Shown: positions 46,034-55,720, numbered from the stretch's first letter. The stretch: 64,000 bases of DNA from Leptolyngbya sp. NIES-3755 (GCA_001548435.1 AP017308.1:5031030-5095029), one strand, 5' to 3'. Program-made: numbers and translations. Notes: generated from the sequence alone by a model not told the origin.

Positions 46034-46276
46034 ATGAAAGCAGTTGAAGTAACAGGCGAGATTGATGCTCAGGGTAATCTCACTCTGGATCAGCAGATTC
46101 CAGATATCACAAATCAGCGAGTGCGAGTGATTATTCTTGCTTCAGAAACGGAGAATGACTTTGATCCAGATGATCCACCTGTTGACGCAATTAAAGCTAA
46201 TTTGCAGAAAGCATTACACCAAGTCAGAACAGGGCAAACGCTTCCACTTTCTCAGATGTGGGAAGGAATTGAGTAA
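46034..46276 (+). CDS. Antitoxin-like protein of the broken module
   Basis: 80 residues starting MKAVEVTGEIDAQGNLTLDQ, a beta-hairpin start widespread in cyanobacterial antitoxins (AbrB/VapB-like small proteins), with an acidic middle (ENDFDPDDPPVD) and helical tail. GAGGCAGG stands about 6 bp before ATG 46034. An in-frame ATG at 45986, overlapping the toxin end, is less likely. It follows the RelE-like pseudogene by 40 bp. Confidence 0.65.
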   Translation: MKAVEVTGEIDAQGNLTLDQQIPDITNQRVRVIILASETENDFDPDDPPVDAIKANLQKALHQVRTGQTLPLSQMWEGIE

Positions 46277-46310
46277 AAGATCAACACATTGTTCTAAACA
46301 AGGCAATAAT

Positions 46311-48149
46311 TCACTTTGAAGCAGTGTCTTCTGGACTTATAAAATTTGTTGGATTAGCAAGGAGCCTAAGAAACTCCTCAACCGCTGGGTATTTCGAGCT
46401 TTCTTCCTGAAGAATCTTTGAAAGTACTGGGTCTCCCTGGATCTTTAAAAGTCTAGCTAAGCTCTGCTTCATGCCTGGGGATGCTTGATCTGATGCAATG
46501 AAATTGATCTTCTGACCATCATTCGGATTTCTAGCATTTTTCTCCGAATCGACTGCATGAAGAATCCCTCTATTTTTGAAGGCAGGCATCTCAATCTGAG
46601 AACAGACTTTATTAACGTTAATTATCTTCATCTTTTTCTTTCTAAGTAGCCGATTAATCAAGTCGCAAAGAAGTTTTGGGTAGATGAAATCCTCAATCTC
46701 ATGATTTGTTGTAATGTTTGCTAGATTATCCACAGAAGGAGATTCGCCAAGAAAATTTGGAACAAATCTAACTTGAACATTAACTGGAAGATACTTGTTA
46801 GGTTTAATCCTTTTAGCAACTTCCCTGCCCTTATTATCGTTGTCTAGTAGGACTAAAATACAAGGTGCAATTTCTTCATTGTCTTCATAGTAAGATTTAT
46901 AAAAATCTAAACGCTGCGGAATATTGTCTGCTCCTCCAGCGGAAAGAATTTGGGGAAGTTCCAATCCAAAGAAATTAGCAAGCTCGGTTAAGTAGGATTG
47001 ATCCGTCTCGCCTTCTACAATGATATTAAATCTATCTAACAGCTCATAATCTCTATTTTCAATTCCTAGATACTCTTTGATTTTTTTAGAGCCATCAAAC
47101 TGAGTTATATTTACTACCTTAGTATCTAAAAGATCATATTTTTCACCTCCTGCTCTACTGTATGCTTTCCCTTTTGTAATTTCTAAATCTAATAAGAATA
47201 CGTTCTCTAGTTTATAAGAATCAATAAAAGTGGGAGAGTGAGTAGTAATGAAGATTTGAGATTTTTGAGAAAGGCTTTTCAAATGCTGCTGCAACTTCTT
47301 TTGCAAGCCCTGATGCAGAAAAACATCCGGTTCATCAATGAGTAGAAAAACGGCGCGACCAGGCTTAATTTTCTCAATAATTCGAGCGTGCATCAATATA
47401 TAGGCTAATTTTTGAAGCCCAGATCCCTTACCTGCGATATTTTTGTTTGAACCATCACTTATGTAAAACATTATTTGATCAGTAATGAGATCTCTAAATT
47501 TCTTCACGTCTATACCGAGATCAAAATCAACTCCCCAATTGTCCTTATACTCTCGAAATATTGGATTAATTTCGTCTGATAAATCCTTTAACACCGTAAG
47601 TAATCCTTGGGTGTAGCTGTCGAAATAACCCTTTAGGTCTCCTTTTAATCCTTTGAGCCTTGAGTCGCCGTATTCAATATCGTAAATATCATCAATTAGT
47701 GTGTTGATAAGTGCAGGAAACGATATGTTGACTGACTCGACAAAGAAGAAGTGTACATTGTCAAGAAATGCTTTGATTGCCTTTTCAGATAGTGAGATAG
47801 TGGTTCTATTGTTATTCTCTTGTTTTATACTTTCGCCAGAAGTTCCTCTTAAGTCATTGAGATAGAAATCTCTAGTGATTCTATAAGTTTCGTCCCCTGA
47901 CAGTGAGAAATCAATAGTAATATTTGGATACGCTGTTCCACCACCACTGACTCTTTTATTGTTAGGCACGTCGTTCATCCGTTCGTATTTTTCTGGATGA
48001 AAAAAGAGATCAATAGCTCGCAAAATATTGGTCTTTCCTGCGTTATTCTCGCCACAGATAGTGATAAAGTTATTCTCTTGGTTGACGCAAAGCTCAAGAT
48101 TATTGATGGAGCGAAATCTTTTGATGTGGACTCTATGAATCTTAATCAT
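46311..48149 (-). CDS. OLD-family ATP-dependent nuclease (AAA + TOPRIM)
   Basis: 612 residues. Walker A GENNAGKT (33-40), ABC-like signature near NIAGKGSGLQKLAYIL, Walker B FLLIDEPDVF (268-277) and TTHSPTFID; the TOPRIM domain carries Glu379 in IIVEGETDQ and Asp436-x-Asp438 in VLLDNDNKG. This is the class of OLD and Gabija GajA nucleases used in phage defence. No UvrD-like helicase (GajB) or reverse transcriptase is adjacent. The gene is visibly AT-richer than its surroundings and contains no CGATCG, unlike nearly every other gene here, which suggests recent acquisition. Confidence 0.88.
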   Translation of the reverse strand: MIKIHRVHIKRFRSINNLELCVNQENNFITICGENNAGKTNILRAIDLFFHPEKYERMNDVPNNKRVSGGGTAYPNITIDFSLSGDETYRITRDFYLNDLRGTSGESIKQENNNRTTISLSEKAIKAFLDNVHFFFVESVNISFPALINTLIDDIYDIEYGDSRLKGLKGDLKGYFDSYTQGLLTVLKDLSDEINPIFREYKDNWGVDFDLGIDVKKFRDLITDQIMFYISDGSNKNIAGKGSGLQKLAYILMHARIIEKIKPGRAVFLLIDEPDVFLHQGLQKKLQQHLKSLSQKSQIFITTHSPTFIDSYKLENVFLLDLEITKGKAYSRAGGEKYDLLDTKVVNITQFDGSKKIKEYLGIENRDYELLDRFNIIVEGETDQSYLTELANFFGLELPQILSAGGADNIPQRLDFYKSYYEDNEEIAPCILVLLDNDNKGREVAKRIKPNKYLPVNVQVRFVPNFLGESPSVDNLANITTNHEIEDFIYPKLLCDLINRLLRKKKMKIINVNKVCSQIEMPAFKNRGILHAVDSEKNARNPNDGQKINFIASDQASPGMKQSLARLLKIQGDPVLSKILQEESSKYPAVEEFLRLLANPTNFISPEDTASK

Positions 48150-48260
48150 TTCTGGCAGTAATACTAAAACACGTCTCTTAGCTTAACAAGCATTGCATAA
48201 CGTGGTATCAAAATAGAGTCTATAGTTCTATCTTAAAGAAGCAGGAGAGCAAGAAAACTT

Positions 48261-48388
48261 CCGTCCCGTCTAGTTTCTACTACCTGGTCGTGACTTCCGC
48301 AGGTAAGCGCTTGAACTCTAAGCATTCTACTTACATCGACGAAAATTATATCGCCTTTGGTTTCCGCGTAGGATCTCTTTCATGATCG
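48261..48388 (-). pseudogene. Decayed copy of the clpB 3' end
   Basis: The + strand from ACTTCCGCAGGTAAGCG to GGATCTCTTTC matches the clpB end region at 49807-49906 with substitutions and two short deletions. On the minus strand it still encodes, in shifted frames, KEILRGN, GDIIFVDV and [12 protein letters not shown], corresponding to the C-terminal residues of ClpB. The sequence just past the stop is also similar. It lies between the PIN gene and the OLD gene. Confidence 0.85.
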
Positions 48389-48391
48389 CAT

Positions 48392-49237
48392 CTAAGGACA
48401 ATTCACCGCTGTCTCTGAAGGATGCTTGCGATGCGGTTGTTGAATTGGCGGACAAAGATAATCAAACGAATGATCGGTGTGTTCTAGCTGCATTTTTCGG
48501 GGCGCATCTAAAGCAATGACCGCATCGCCAATTCGCTCGCAACGTTTACAAGAGCAAGCAGATTCACCTTGAGCTAGAATCTCTTGGAGATTTTGCACAA
48601 TTTTGAGAAAGCCACGAGTGGTGGGAAGGATTGTCAATGTTTCTGCTTGCTGGAGATAGGCGGTAATTTCAGGGCGGTAATCGGTCAGAAGAGATTGCTC
48701 AATTCTGCACTGGCTCCGACAAGTTTTGACATCATCAAATACGATCGCAAATTCAGCGATCGCTTGTTCAATATCATCGAGGCTTGAGAAAGAAATCACA
48801 CGAGCGCACAGAGTTGAATCTTCGCCCACATGAATAAATTTAGCTTGCAAGGATTCAATAAACGATTTGATCAGAGATGCGATCGTAGATAAAGCAACTT
48901 GTTTATCCAAATTCAAATCACTTAGATCTGTCTTCAGTAATTCTGCAATTAGTTGCTGTACTGCTTTGTGCTTGCTGCCTTGGTAACGATTGCTCCAGAA
49001 TGTCAGTGCATCGCTCAAAGTTGGAATCGTTGGCAATCGGAGTGTGAAGTAAAACTCGATCGCGTTGCGAAGATAACTCCGCTGCATCTCCATCACGATG
49101 AACGGAGAAATATAGCATGGATGTTGAGAAAATTGATCTTCAAAATATTGTTGATAAGCTTGAGTGCCCAACATCATCGGGCGCACGACTGACGAATCTA
49201 AAAAATGTCCTGTGATGTTTGTCGCGTCACTCGTCAT
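48392..49237 (-). CDS. Unusual PIN-domain protein with large insertion and Cys cluster
   Basis: 281 residues. PIN-type acidic positions are seen: Asp14 in GHFLDSSVVRP, Glu50 in FIVMEMQRSYL, Asp238 in RIGDAVIALDAP and Asp255 in LEHTDHSFDYL (the TxDxxF strand end). The distance between the second and third acid, about 185 residues, far exceeds a normal 130-residue PIN toxin. The insertion is helical and ends in CSCKRC, with TCRSQC at 172-177, a possible zinc site. It overlaps the upstream partner gene by 11 bp. I do not recognise a named family. Likely an RNase. Confidence 0.7.
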   Translation of the reverse strand: MTSDATNITGHFLDSSVVRPMMLGTQAYQQYFEDQFSQHPCYISPFIVMEMQRSYLRNAIEFYFTLRLPTIPTLSDALTFWSNRYQGSKHKAVQQLIAELLKTDLSDLNLDKQVALSTIASLIKSFIESLQAKFIHVGEDSTLCARVISFSSLDDIEQAIAEFAIVFDDVKTCRSQCRIEQSLLTDYRPEITAYLQQAETLTILPTTRGFLKIVQNLQEILAQGESACSCKRCERIGDAVIALDAPRKMQLEHTDHSFDYLCPPIQQPHRKHPSETAVNCP

Positions 49238-49700
49238 CTAAATCAAGATCAGTTACATTACCAGACTGAATCATATCAGTGTCAGCACTCGTTTCTCCTA
49301 ATGTTTTGATAGCTTGCTGAAGTGAGATTTTACTATTAGTTAAAGAGACAAGCAAATCATAAATACGCTGATAGAATTCAGCTGTGAATCTACACCAGCG
49401 GTTGTCAGTTGCAAGTAATTTGTAGAAAGATTGAATAAATTGACCGACTGGCTCAGATGGATATTGAACTGCGATCGCTTCTGTTGTTCTTAGCAGCTTA
49501 TCCGCATAAACTGCCGAAGGTAAACCGTCATGAAAGTTTTGGATCTGTTGCAGAATCGGGAGAAGTTCATCAACGATTCTTTGCTTTAACAGGGTTTCTT
49601 GATCAGGCGATAGAAGTGATTGAATAAACGTTAAAACGTGCTGTTGCTTTTCCGAAGGCAACAACCGTAAATTCTCTAATACAGCCTGTTCAAGATCCAT
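49227..49700 (-). CDS. Helical partner (antitoxin-like) of the PIN protein
   Basis: 157 residues. The first 35 (LEQAVLENLRLLPSEKQQHV, LTFIQSLLS) resemble the N-terminal helices of DUF2281/VapB-like antitoxins. The rest is helical, including FIQSFYKLLATDNRWCRFTA, and the end is acidic (TDLDLDDE). No DNA-binding motif is clear. It precedes and overlaps the PIN gene by 11 bp, the usual antitoxin-toxin order, and starts 90 bp after the clpB stop. Function inferred from position only. Confidence 0.6.
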   Translation of the reverse strand: MDLEQAVLENLRLLPSEKQQHVLTFIQSLLSPDQETLLKQRIVDELLPILQQIQNFHDGLPSAVYADKLLRTTEAIAVQYPSEPVGQFIQSFYKLLATDNRWCRFTAEFYQRIYDLLVSLTNSKISLQQAIKTLGETSADTDMIQSGNVTDLDLDDE

Positions 49701-49752
49701 AGAATTTAGAGTTTTATTTTAATTCTGACGCAAAATGCCGAGCTTTGCTTAA

Positions 49753-49783
49753 TAAAAACATAGGGCGAGAATTCTCCCGCCCC
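49753..49783 (-). terminator. clpB terminator
   Basis: On the clpB strand GGGCG and CGCCC (positions 49778-49782 and 49763-49767) enclose the GAGAATTCTC-type inner palindrome and are followed, a few bases later, by five T. Confidence 0.7.
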
Positions 49784-49790
49784 GTTCAGC

Positions 49791-52415
49791 TTATTGAGTT
49801 GTTACCACTTCGGCAGGTAAGCGTTTGAACTCTAAGCGTTCCGTATCACCGACATCGACGAAAATCGTATCGCCTTCGGTGTAGTTGCCGCGTAGGATCT
49901 CTTTCGCGATCGCAGTTTCCAATTCTCTCTGAATCGCCCGCTTCAATGGACGCGCTCCGTACACCGGATCAAAGCCCACTTCAGCTAAGAAATCTAAAGC
50001 CGAATCTGATAACTTCAGTGACATCTTGCGCTCTGCCAATCGCTGCTCTAACCGTTTGACCTGAATCTTGACGATTTCGCGCAGTTGCGATTTTTGCAGA
50101 CTGTGGAAGATGATGATTTCATCAATGCGGTTCAAGAACTCAGGACGGAAGCTCGATCGCATTGCATCCATCACACGCGATCGCATTTCTTCGTAGCGAT
50201 CGTCATCTCCACCGTATTCAAAGATGTACTGTGAACCGATGTTTGAGGTCATGATGATGATTGTATTCTTGAAGTCCACAGTGCGACCTTGCGAATCAGT
50301 TACACGACCATCATCGAGGATTTGCAGCATCACGTTAAAGACATCGGGATGCGCTTTCTCGATTTCGTCAAACAGAATCACCGAGTAAGGACGACGACGA
50401 ACCGCTTCGGTTAACTGTCCCCCTTCGTCATAGCCGACATATCCAGGAGGCGCACCGATCAAGCGTGAGACTGAATGCTTCTCCATGTACTCAGACATAT
50501 CGATCCGAATCATCGCTTCTTCAGTATCAAACAGGAAAGAAGCGAGGGCTTTGGCAAGCTCGGTTTTACCGACACCTGTGGGACCCAGGAAGATAAAGCT
50601 GGCAGTGGGACGATTCGGATCAGAAAGTCCGGCTCTCGATCGCTGAATGGCATCGGATACTGCTGTCACTGCTTCGTCTTGTCCAATCACGCGCTTGTGC
50701 AAGACATCCTCAAGTTCTAGAAGCTTCTGCATTTCAGATTCCACAAGCTTGCTGACTGGAATGCCCGTCCACTTGGAAATGATTTCAGCAATGTCCGCTT
50801 CGATCACTTCTTCGCGTAAAAGTGATGTACCGGATTTCTGAGTTTGGGTTAATTGAGCTTCGGTTTCTTCTACTTTGCGGTTGAGTTCGTTGAGTTTGCC
50901 GTACTTCAGTTCAGCCGCTTTGTTGAGGTCGTAATCGCGTTCGGCTTGTTGGATCTCAAGGTTGACTTGATCGATCTCTTCTTTGAGTTTTTGAAGCTCA
51001 GAGATGACACCTTTTTCAGCTTGCCATTGAGCATTCAAAGTCGATTGAGTCTCTTTAAGGTCAGCAAGTTCGCGCTCGATGCGATCTAAGCGATCGCGGG
51101 ATGCTGCATCGTTTTCTTTCTGCAACGAGAGCCGCTCCATTTCAAGCTGGAGAATCTTACGATCGACTTCATCCAACTCCTCTGGCTTAGAAGTAATTTC
51201 CATTTTCAACTTAGCTGCCGCTTCGTCTACAAGGTCGATCGCTTTGTCTGGAAGAAAGCGATCGCTAATATAACGAGTTGAAAGCGTTGCCGCAGCTACT
51301 AAAGCAGAGTCGGAAATCTTCACCCCGTGGTGCACTTCATAACGTTCCTTCAATCCACGCAGAATCGAAATCGTATCTTCCACGGTCGGCTGATCCACAA
51401 AGACTTGCTGGAATCGCCGCTCTAAAGCTGCATCTTTCTCGATGTACTTGCGATACTCATCCAAAGTGGTCGCACCAATACAGCGCAATTCACCCCGCGC
51501 CAACATCGGTTTGAGCAAGTTACCCGCATCCATCGCGCCTTGAGTTGCACCCGCACCGACAACGGTATGAATCTCATCAATAAACAGAATGATATTGCCA
51601 CGCGAATCGGTGACTTCTTTCAGAACAGCTTTCAATCGTTCTTCAAATTCACCCCGATATTTCGCACCTGCAATCAGCGCACCCATATCGAGCGCGATTA
51701 GTTTGCGATCTTTCAGCGATTGAGGCACATCACCGCTTAAGATTCGTTGTGCCAAACCTTCCGCGATCGCAGTTTTACCGACACCTGGTTCCCCAATCAG
51801 CACCGGGTTATTCTTCGTCCGACGCGAGAGAATCTGAATCGTGCGGCGAATTTCGTCATCTCGACCAATTACCGGATCGAGCTTGCCTTCCCGCGCATAC
51901 TGAGTCAAATCGCGCCCATATTTTTCTAGAGCTTCGTACTTATTTTCAGGAGTTTGATCCGTCACTTTTTGATTACCCCGAACTTGTTCGATCGCGTTTC
52001 TAAGTTTTGCTTCATCTACTCTAAATTCTGCCAGTAAGCCTTTCCCGAAGCGACTATCTTGGGCATATCCTAAGAGTAAATGTTCGATCGAGATAAAATC
52101 ATCCTCGAATTGTTTCCGATAGTCTTCTGCTCGATCCAATAGCGAATCGGCACTGCGTCCCCAATACACGGACGTACCACTGCCGGACACTTTGGGCTGT
52201 TTGCGGATAAATTCATCGGCTCGATCGCGCACTCGATCGACAGGAACAGCCAGCTTATTAAAAATACTGATCGCCAAGCCATCTTGCTCCAGGAGCGCTT
52301 TCATCAGATGCTCAGTCTCGATCTGCTGTTGCTGTACCTGTTTCACGATTTCAGGAGTGCGGACGATCGCTTCCCAGGCTTTTTCGGTAAATTTCTCTGA
52401 ATTGGTTGGCTGCAT
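49791..52415 (-). CDS. clpB: ATP-dependent disaggregase ClpB
   Basis: 874 residues. N-domain (1-150) with two Clp_N repeats, NBD1 Walker A GEPGVGKT (208-215) and Walker [15 protein letters not shown], a long M-domain coiled coil (about 410-530) and NBD2 with [31 protein letters not shown] and the C-terminal small domain. With DnaK it dissolves protein aggregates; cyanobacteria have two copies, one heat-induced. The C-terminal 30 residues and the downstream region are duplicated, in decayed form, at 48261-48388. Confidence 0.97.
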   Translation of the reverse strand: MQPTNSEKFTEKAWEAIVRTPEIVKQVQQQQIETEHLMKALLEQDGLAISIFNKLAVPVDRVRDRADEFIRKQPKVSGSGTSVYWGRSADSLLDRAEDYRKQFEDDFISIEHLLLGYAQDSRFGKGLLAEFRVDEAKLRNAIEQVRGNQKVTDQTPENKYEALEKYGRDLTQYAREGKLDPVIGRDDEIRRTIQILSRRTKNNPVLIGEPGVGKTAIAEGLAQRILSGDVPQSLKDRKLIALDMGALIAGAKYRGEFEERLKAVLKEVTDSRGNIILFIDEIHTVVGAGATQGAMDAGNLLKPMLARGELRCIGATTLDEYRKYIEKDAALERRFQQVFVDQPTVEDTISILRGLKERYEVHHGVKISDSALVAAATLSTRYISDRFLPDKAIDLVDEAAAKLKMEITSKPEELDEVDRKILQLEMERLSLQKENDAASRDRLDRIERELADLKETQSTLNAQWQAEKGVISELQKLKEEIDQVNLEIQQAERDYDLNKAAELKYGKLNELNRKVEETEAQLTQTQKSGTSLLREEVIEADIAEIISKWTGIPVSKLVESEMQKLLELEDVLHKRVIGQDEAVTAVSDAIQRSRAGLSDPNRPTASFIFLGPTGVGKTELAKALASFLFDTEEAMIRIDMSEYMEKHSVSRLIGAPPGYVGYDEGGQLTEAVRRRPYSVILFDEIEKAHPDVFNVMLQILDDGRVTDSQGRTVDFKNTIIIMTSNIGSQYIFEYGGDDDRYEEMRSRVMDAMRSSFRPEFLNRIDEIIIFHSLQKSQLREIVKIQVKRLEQRLAERKMSLKLSDSALDFLAEVGFDPVYGARPLKRAIQRELETAIAKEILRGNYTEGDTIFVDVGDTERLEFKRLPAEVVTTQ

Positions 52416-52555
52416 CGCGTTCCCCTCATCTAATCATCGATCGTGATAGTGCCATTGTAGAGAAGCGATCGACTTTGGTGAGATCGGAGTACCGCCCTTT
52501 ACCCGTCCAGATAGCCGAAAGGTATGATTGAGAAATCATTTACAGGTAGAAGATT

Positions 52556-52858
52556 ATGGTAGAGCGTTCCTTCGATCCGCTTCGCACTCTAGAAACTGAG
52601 AACTCAGAAGATTTAGAGGCAATGATGAAAATTTTATCAAAGTTGACTCGACTGCCTTCAGAACAGATCAAACCTCGCTTGGAATCACTACTCACAAGTC
52701 TGCTTGATTTGCAAACGACTCAATCAGACTCTCAAGAAGACTCAGAAAGGTGGACACAGCGATTTACAGATTGGGTCGAAGGGCATCGTAGCCTTGAGCT
52801 ACCATCGTTATCCGATGAAGCAATCAGTCGAGAAAGCATTTATGGAGACGATCGATAA
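52556..52858 (+). CDS. Antitoxin-like protein upstream of a truncated VapC
   Basis: 100 residues, charged and helical. Its C-terminus (LPSLSDEAISRESIYGDDR) is the type of tail that wraps into a PIN toxin, with the stop codon adjacent to the next ATG. It lacks a recognisable DNA-binding motif. The toxin gene after it is only a stub, so it appears to be a leftover antitoxin or to act on a toxin elsewhere. Confidence 0.6.
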   Translation: MVERSFDPLRTLETENSEDLEAMMKILSKLTRLPSEQIKPRLESLLTSLLDLQTTQSDSQEDSERWTQRFTDWVEGHRSLELPSLSDEAISRESIYGDDR

Positions 52859-52918
52859 ATGCCCTTTCTCATTGATACGAATCTTCTGCTACAAAGCATT
52901 GATGTAATCCATTTCTAA
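52859..52918 (+). pseudogene. Truncated PIN (VapC) toxin start
   Basis: ATG directly follows the antitoxin stop and reads [19 protein letters not shown] then TAA: exactly the first beta strand of a PIN toxin (hallmark LIDTN with its catalytic Asp), cut after 19 codons. ynfA begins 5 bp later, so the rest of the toxin has been deleted. Confidence 0.75.
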
Positions 52919-52923
52919 ACGTC

Positions 52924-53247
52924 ATGTCCCGATCGCTTTTGTTTTTCGTGGTAGCTGGACTGTGTGAAATTGGTGGCGGCTATTTGTTCTGGTTGTGGCT
53001 GCGTGAGGGAAAAAGCGTCTGGCTTGCTGTTCTAGGCGTGATCATTCTGGCAGTATATGGAGTGGTTCCCACCTTGCAGCCTGCCAATTTTGGACGGGCT
53101 TATGCGGCTTATGGTGGAATTTTTATTGTGCTGTCGATTCTTTGGGGCTGGATGGTCGATCGAGTTCAGCCTGATAAGTTTGATTGGCTCGGAGGCGCGA
53201 TCGCATTAATCGGTGTGTTGGTGATGATGTATGCGCCTCGGCACTAA
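52924..53247 (+). CDS. ynfA: YnfA/UPF0060-family small membrane transporter
   Basis: 107 residues with four membrane helices. The start [20 protein letters not shown] and the middle [20 protein letters not shown] are the UPF0060 signature. Homologues are SMR-type efflux proteins. A HIP1-based hairpin terminator follows. Confidence 0.93.
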   Translation: MSRSLLFFVVAGLCEIGGGYLFWLWLREGKSVWLAVLGVIILAVYGVVPTLQPANFGRAYAAYGGIFIVLSILWGWMVDRVQPDKFDWLGGAIALIGVLVMMYAPRH

Positions 53248-53253
53248 AAAAGA

Positions 53254-53281
53254 GCGATCGACAAACTGCGATCGCCCTTTT
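53254..53281. terminator. Bidirectional HIP1-based terminator
   Basis: GCGATCG (53254-53260) and CGATCGC (53269-53275) pair across 8 nt. Four T follow on the + strand and A-runs precede on the other, so it can serve both ynfA and the convergent permease gene. Confidence 0.65.
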
Positions 53282-53294
53282 CAAATCAATAAAA

Positions 53295-54461
53295 TTACCG
53301 CTGCAAACTTCGAGGATCGAGCGCATCTCGCAACCCGTCCCCAAGTAAGTTAAACGCCAACACGGTTAGAACAATCAAGATTGCTGGAGGCCACACGAGC
53401 CAAGGTTGCAACACCAGAATCGAAGCGTTCGTCGCAAGTGATAGCATATTTCCCCAAGACGGATCAGGCTGCTGAATTCCTAATCCAATCAAGCTCAACA
53501 CTGATTCTGCAATGATGAAGCTCGGAACTTGCAACGTCGCTGAAATGATCACATAAGTTGCAGTTTGCGGTAGAACGTGACGAACAATGATGTAAAGCGA
53601 CTTTCCACCCATTGCCCGTGATGCCTGAACGAATTCGCGCTCTTTAATCGAAAGGACTTGCCCTCGAATCACTCGCGCCAATCCTGCCCAACTAATAAAC
53701 GAGGTGATGAAGATAATCAGTAAAAATCGTTGAGCACTGGTTAGTCCAGGCGGTAACACTGCTGCAAGTGCCACTAATAGATAGATACTCGGAATTGTCA
53801 TCAGCACTTCAACAATCCGCATTAGGACTGCATCAACCCAACCGCCGATATATCCCGAAATTCCGCCGATCAACATCCCGATCGGGAACGATAGCGCAAT
53901 TCCCACCAGTCCAATACTGAGACTAATTCGACCACCATACACTAAGCGACTGAACAAATCTCGCGCCTGTTCATCGGTTCCGAGTAGGTTAAATTTGCCT
54001 TCGCCCGTTGTACCGAATAGATGCAAATTGCCAGGAATACCCGGAAAGATTTCGATTTCCTCAAATCGGGGATCGGTGATAGAAAACCGCGTTGGTAGGG
54101 GGAATCGCAGTTGGAAGAAGCGGTACGGTTCACCTTGGACGAAGAGGCGCAATGGAGAAGGTTTAGATCGATCGACTCGCAATTCTCGATCGCCCGTATT
54201 GACATCGACTGGACCTTGAGTGGTGGGATACACATGAGGACCAATGAAGCTGCCACTTTGATCCGTCCAATAAATTTGCGTTGGGGGCAACAGTGCGCCA
54301 TCCGTCTGAGGTTTACAAGCCCCGCTCGTAATCGATATCGTGTCACAAGGGCTATACGGCGCGACAAATTCGGCAGCCATGACTGACAGATAGAACACCA
54401 CCAGTAAAAGCGCCCCAAACTTGGCTAACGGATTTCTTTTGAGTTTGTGCCACCAGTCCAT
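53295..54461 (-). CDS. OppC/DppC-family ABC transporter permease
   Basis: 388 residues. N-terminal helix (about 16-33), then a roughly 120-residue periplasmic insertion (containing FNLLGTDEQARDLFSRLVYG at its end), and five helices. The EAA-type loop is RVIRGQVLSIKEREFVQASRAMG. The family usually has about 300 residues; the longer loop is common in cyanobacterial members. It imports oligopeptides with partners not encoded here. Start at ATG 54461. Confidence 0.92.
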   Translation of the reverse strand: MDWWHKLKRNPLAKFGALLLVVFYLSVMAAEFVAPYSPCDTISITSGACKPQTDGALLPPTQIYWTDQSGSFIGPHVYPTTQGPVDVNTGDRELRVDRSKPSPLRLFVQGEPYRFFQLRFPLPTRFSITDPRFEEIEIFPGIPGNLHLFGTTGEGKFNLLGTDEQARDLFSRLVYGGRISLSIGLVGIALSFPIGMLIGGISGYIGGWVDAVLMRIVEVLMTIPSIYLLVALAAVLPPGLTSAQRFLLIIFITSFISWAGLARVIRGQVLSIKEREFVQASRAMGGKSLYIIVRHVLPQTATYVIISATLQVPSFIIAESVLSLIGLGIQQPDPSWGNMLSLATNASILVLQPWLVWPPAILIVLTVLAFNLLGDGLRDALDPRSLQR

Positions 54462-54484
54462 AGGTCAACAGAAGATAAAGGGGG

Positions 54485-55627
54485 TTAATGTGTATCGTTG
54501 ACGATCACCGTGACTTTGGATTCGTCAGGCTCGACCGAGAGAATGGGTTCCAGGATACTATTTTCCACAGTTTCCGAGAAGATTGATCCCGTTTGTGGAG
54601 GCAGATCAGGATTGAGCATGATTTCGACGATCGTTTTCACCACGCTGGTTAAGGGAATCGCCAAAATTACGCCTAATAATCCCGCTACTCTAGCACCCAC
54701 GAGCAGCGATGTGAGGATAATGACGGGACTGAATCCGGTCAGTTCTCCCAAAATCCGAGGCGCGATCGCATTATCTTTCACTTGCTGAATCGCGATCGCA
54801 ACTCCCAAAACCTCGATCGCCAGCCACCAATCAATAAAGGCAACTAAAACACAAACCGTTACAATTCCCAGCGTTGCTCCGATGAATGGGATGACTTCCA
54901 TCACGCCAATAAAGACGGCAAAGACGAGGAAGAAAGGGACTTTAAGCCACCAGAATGCGATAGACAACATAACCGCCATGAATAACCCTAACAGCAATTG
55001 TCCAGAGGCAAACCGCTGCAAACTATCGCGCATCGAATCTGTCAACGCTTCTCGAATCGGTTGCGAAAAAATTCCAGTAATACCCTTCCAAATTTTCTGC
55101 CCGTCCAGCACGAGGTAGAACGAGATCACCAGAATCAAAATGAAATCCAACACCCAGTTAAAGGTTCCAAGCACCAGACCAATTCCAGTCGATGCGATCG
55201 ATTTCGTCTGATCTTGAAGTTGAACCGAGAGTTGCTGCTGCAAAAACGACAAATCGAATCCTAAATGTCGTTCTTGGCTCCAGGCTTGAAGCTCTGAAAT
55301 TTGCTCTTGTCCTGACGTGATCAGATTCGGCAGGTTCGTTGCCAGTTGCTGAGCTTGTTGGAGAATCGGAGGCGCGATCGTCACCGCAACAATTCCCAGA
55401 ATCAGACCTGCGAATAAGTAAACGATCGCAGCCGAAACCGCTCTTGGTAAAACTTTGCCCAGACGCGACACTGGATAATTCAGCAGGAACGCGATCAAAC
55501 TAGCCGTAACGACAACGCTAATCAGTTCCCCGAAATACGTCAGGGCATTGAGGGTCAGCCACCCAGAGACGAGAATCAGTAACCAGGTGATGAGAAATTG
55601 TTGAATCGGGGAGAAAAAACGATCCAT
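54485..55627 (-). CDS. AI-2E family transporter
   Basis: About 380 residues from ATG 55627 (MDRFFSPIQQFLITW); an upstream GTG is less likely. Seven to eight membrane helices with the signature motifs LVLDGQKIWKGI, FWWLKVPFFLVFAVFIGVME and VIPFIGATLGI of the PF01594 family. Members export signals, bicarbonate-unrelated small molecules or Na+; the substrate is unknown here. Expression may link with the permease gene 24 bp downstream. Confidence 0.9.
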   Translation of the reverse strand: MDRFFSPIQQFLITWLLILVSGWLTLNALTYFGELISVVVTASLIAFLLNYPVSRLGKVLPRAVSAAIVYLFAGLILGIVAVTIAPPILQQAQQLATNLPNLITSGQEQISELQAWSQERHLGFDLSFLQQQLSVQLQDQTKSIASTGIGLVLGTFNWVLDFILILVISFYLVLDGQKIWKGITGIFSQPIREALTDSMRDSLQRFASGQLLLGLFMAVMLSIAFWWLKVPFFLVFAVFIGVMEVIPFIGATLGIVTVCVLVAFIDWWLAIEVLGVAIAIQQVKDNAIAPRILGELTGFSPVIILTSLLVGARVAGLLGVILAIPLTSVVKTIVEIMLNPDLPPQTGSIFSETVENSILEPILSVEPDESKVTVIVNDTH

Positions 55628-55720
55628 GACAGGCAAAAGCACGATCGAGTACTTTTCAATTCTGCCGTTTGATCTCGATATTGCGCTGTATGCGATCGCG
55701 CTTTTCGCCCCAATTTCCGT

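Noticed and set aside
46311-48149. OLD gene as half of a Gabija system
   Set aside because: No UvrD-like helicase (GajB) is adjacent, so the assignment is not supported.
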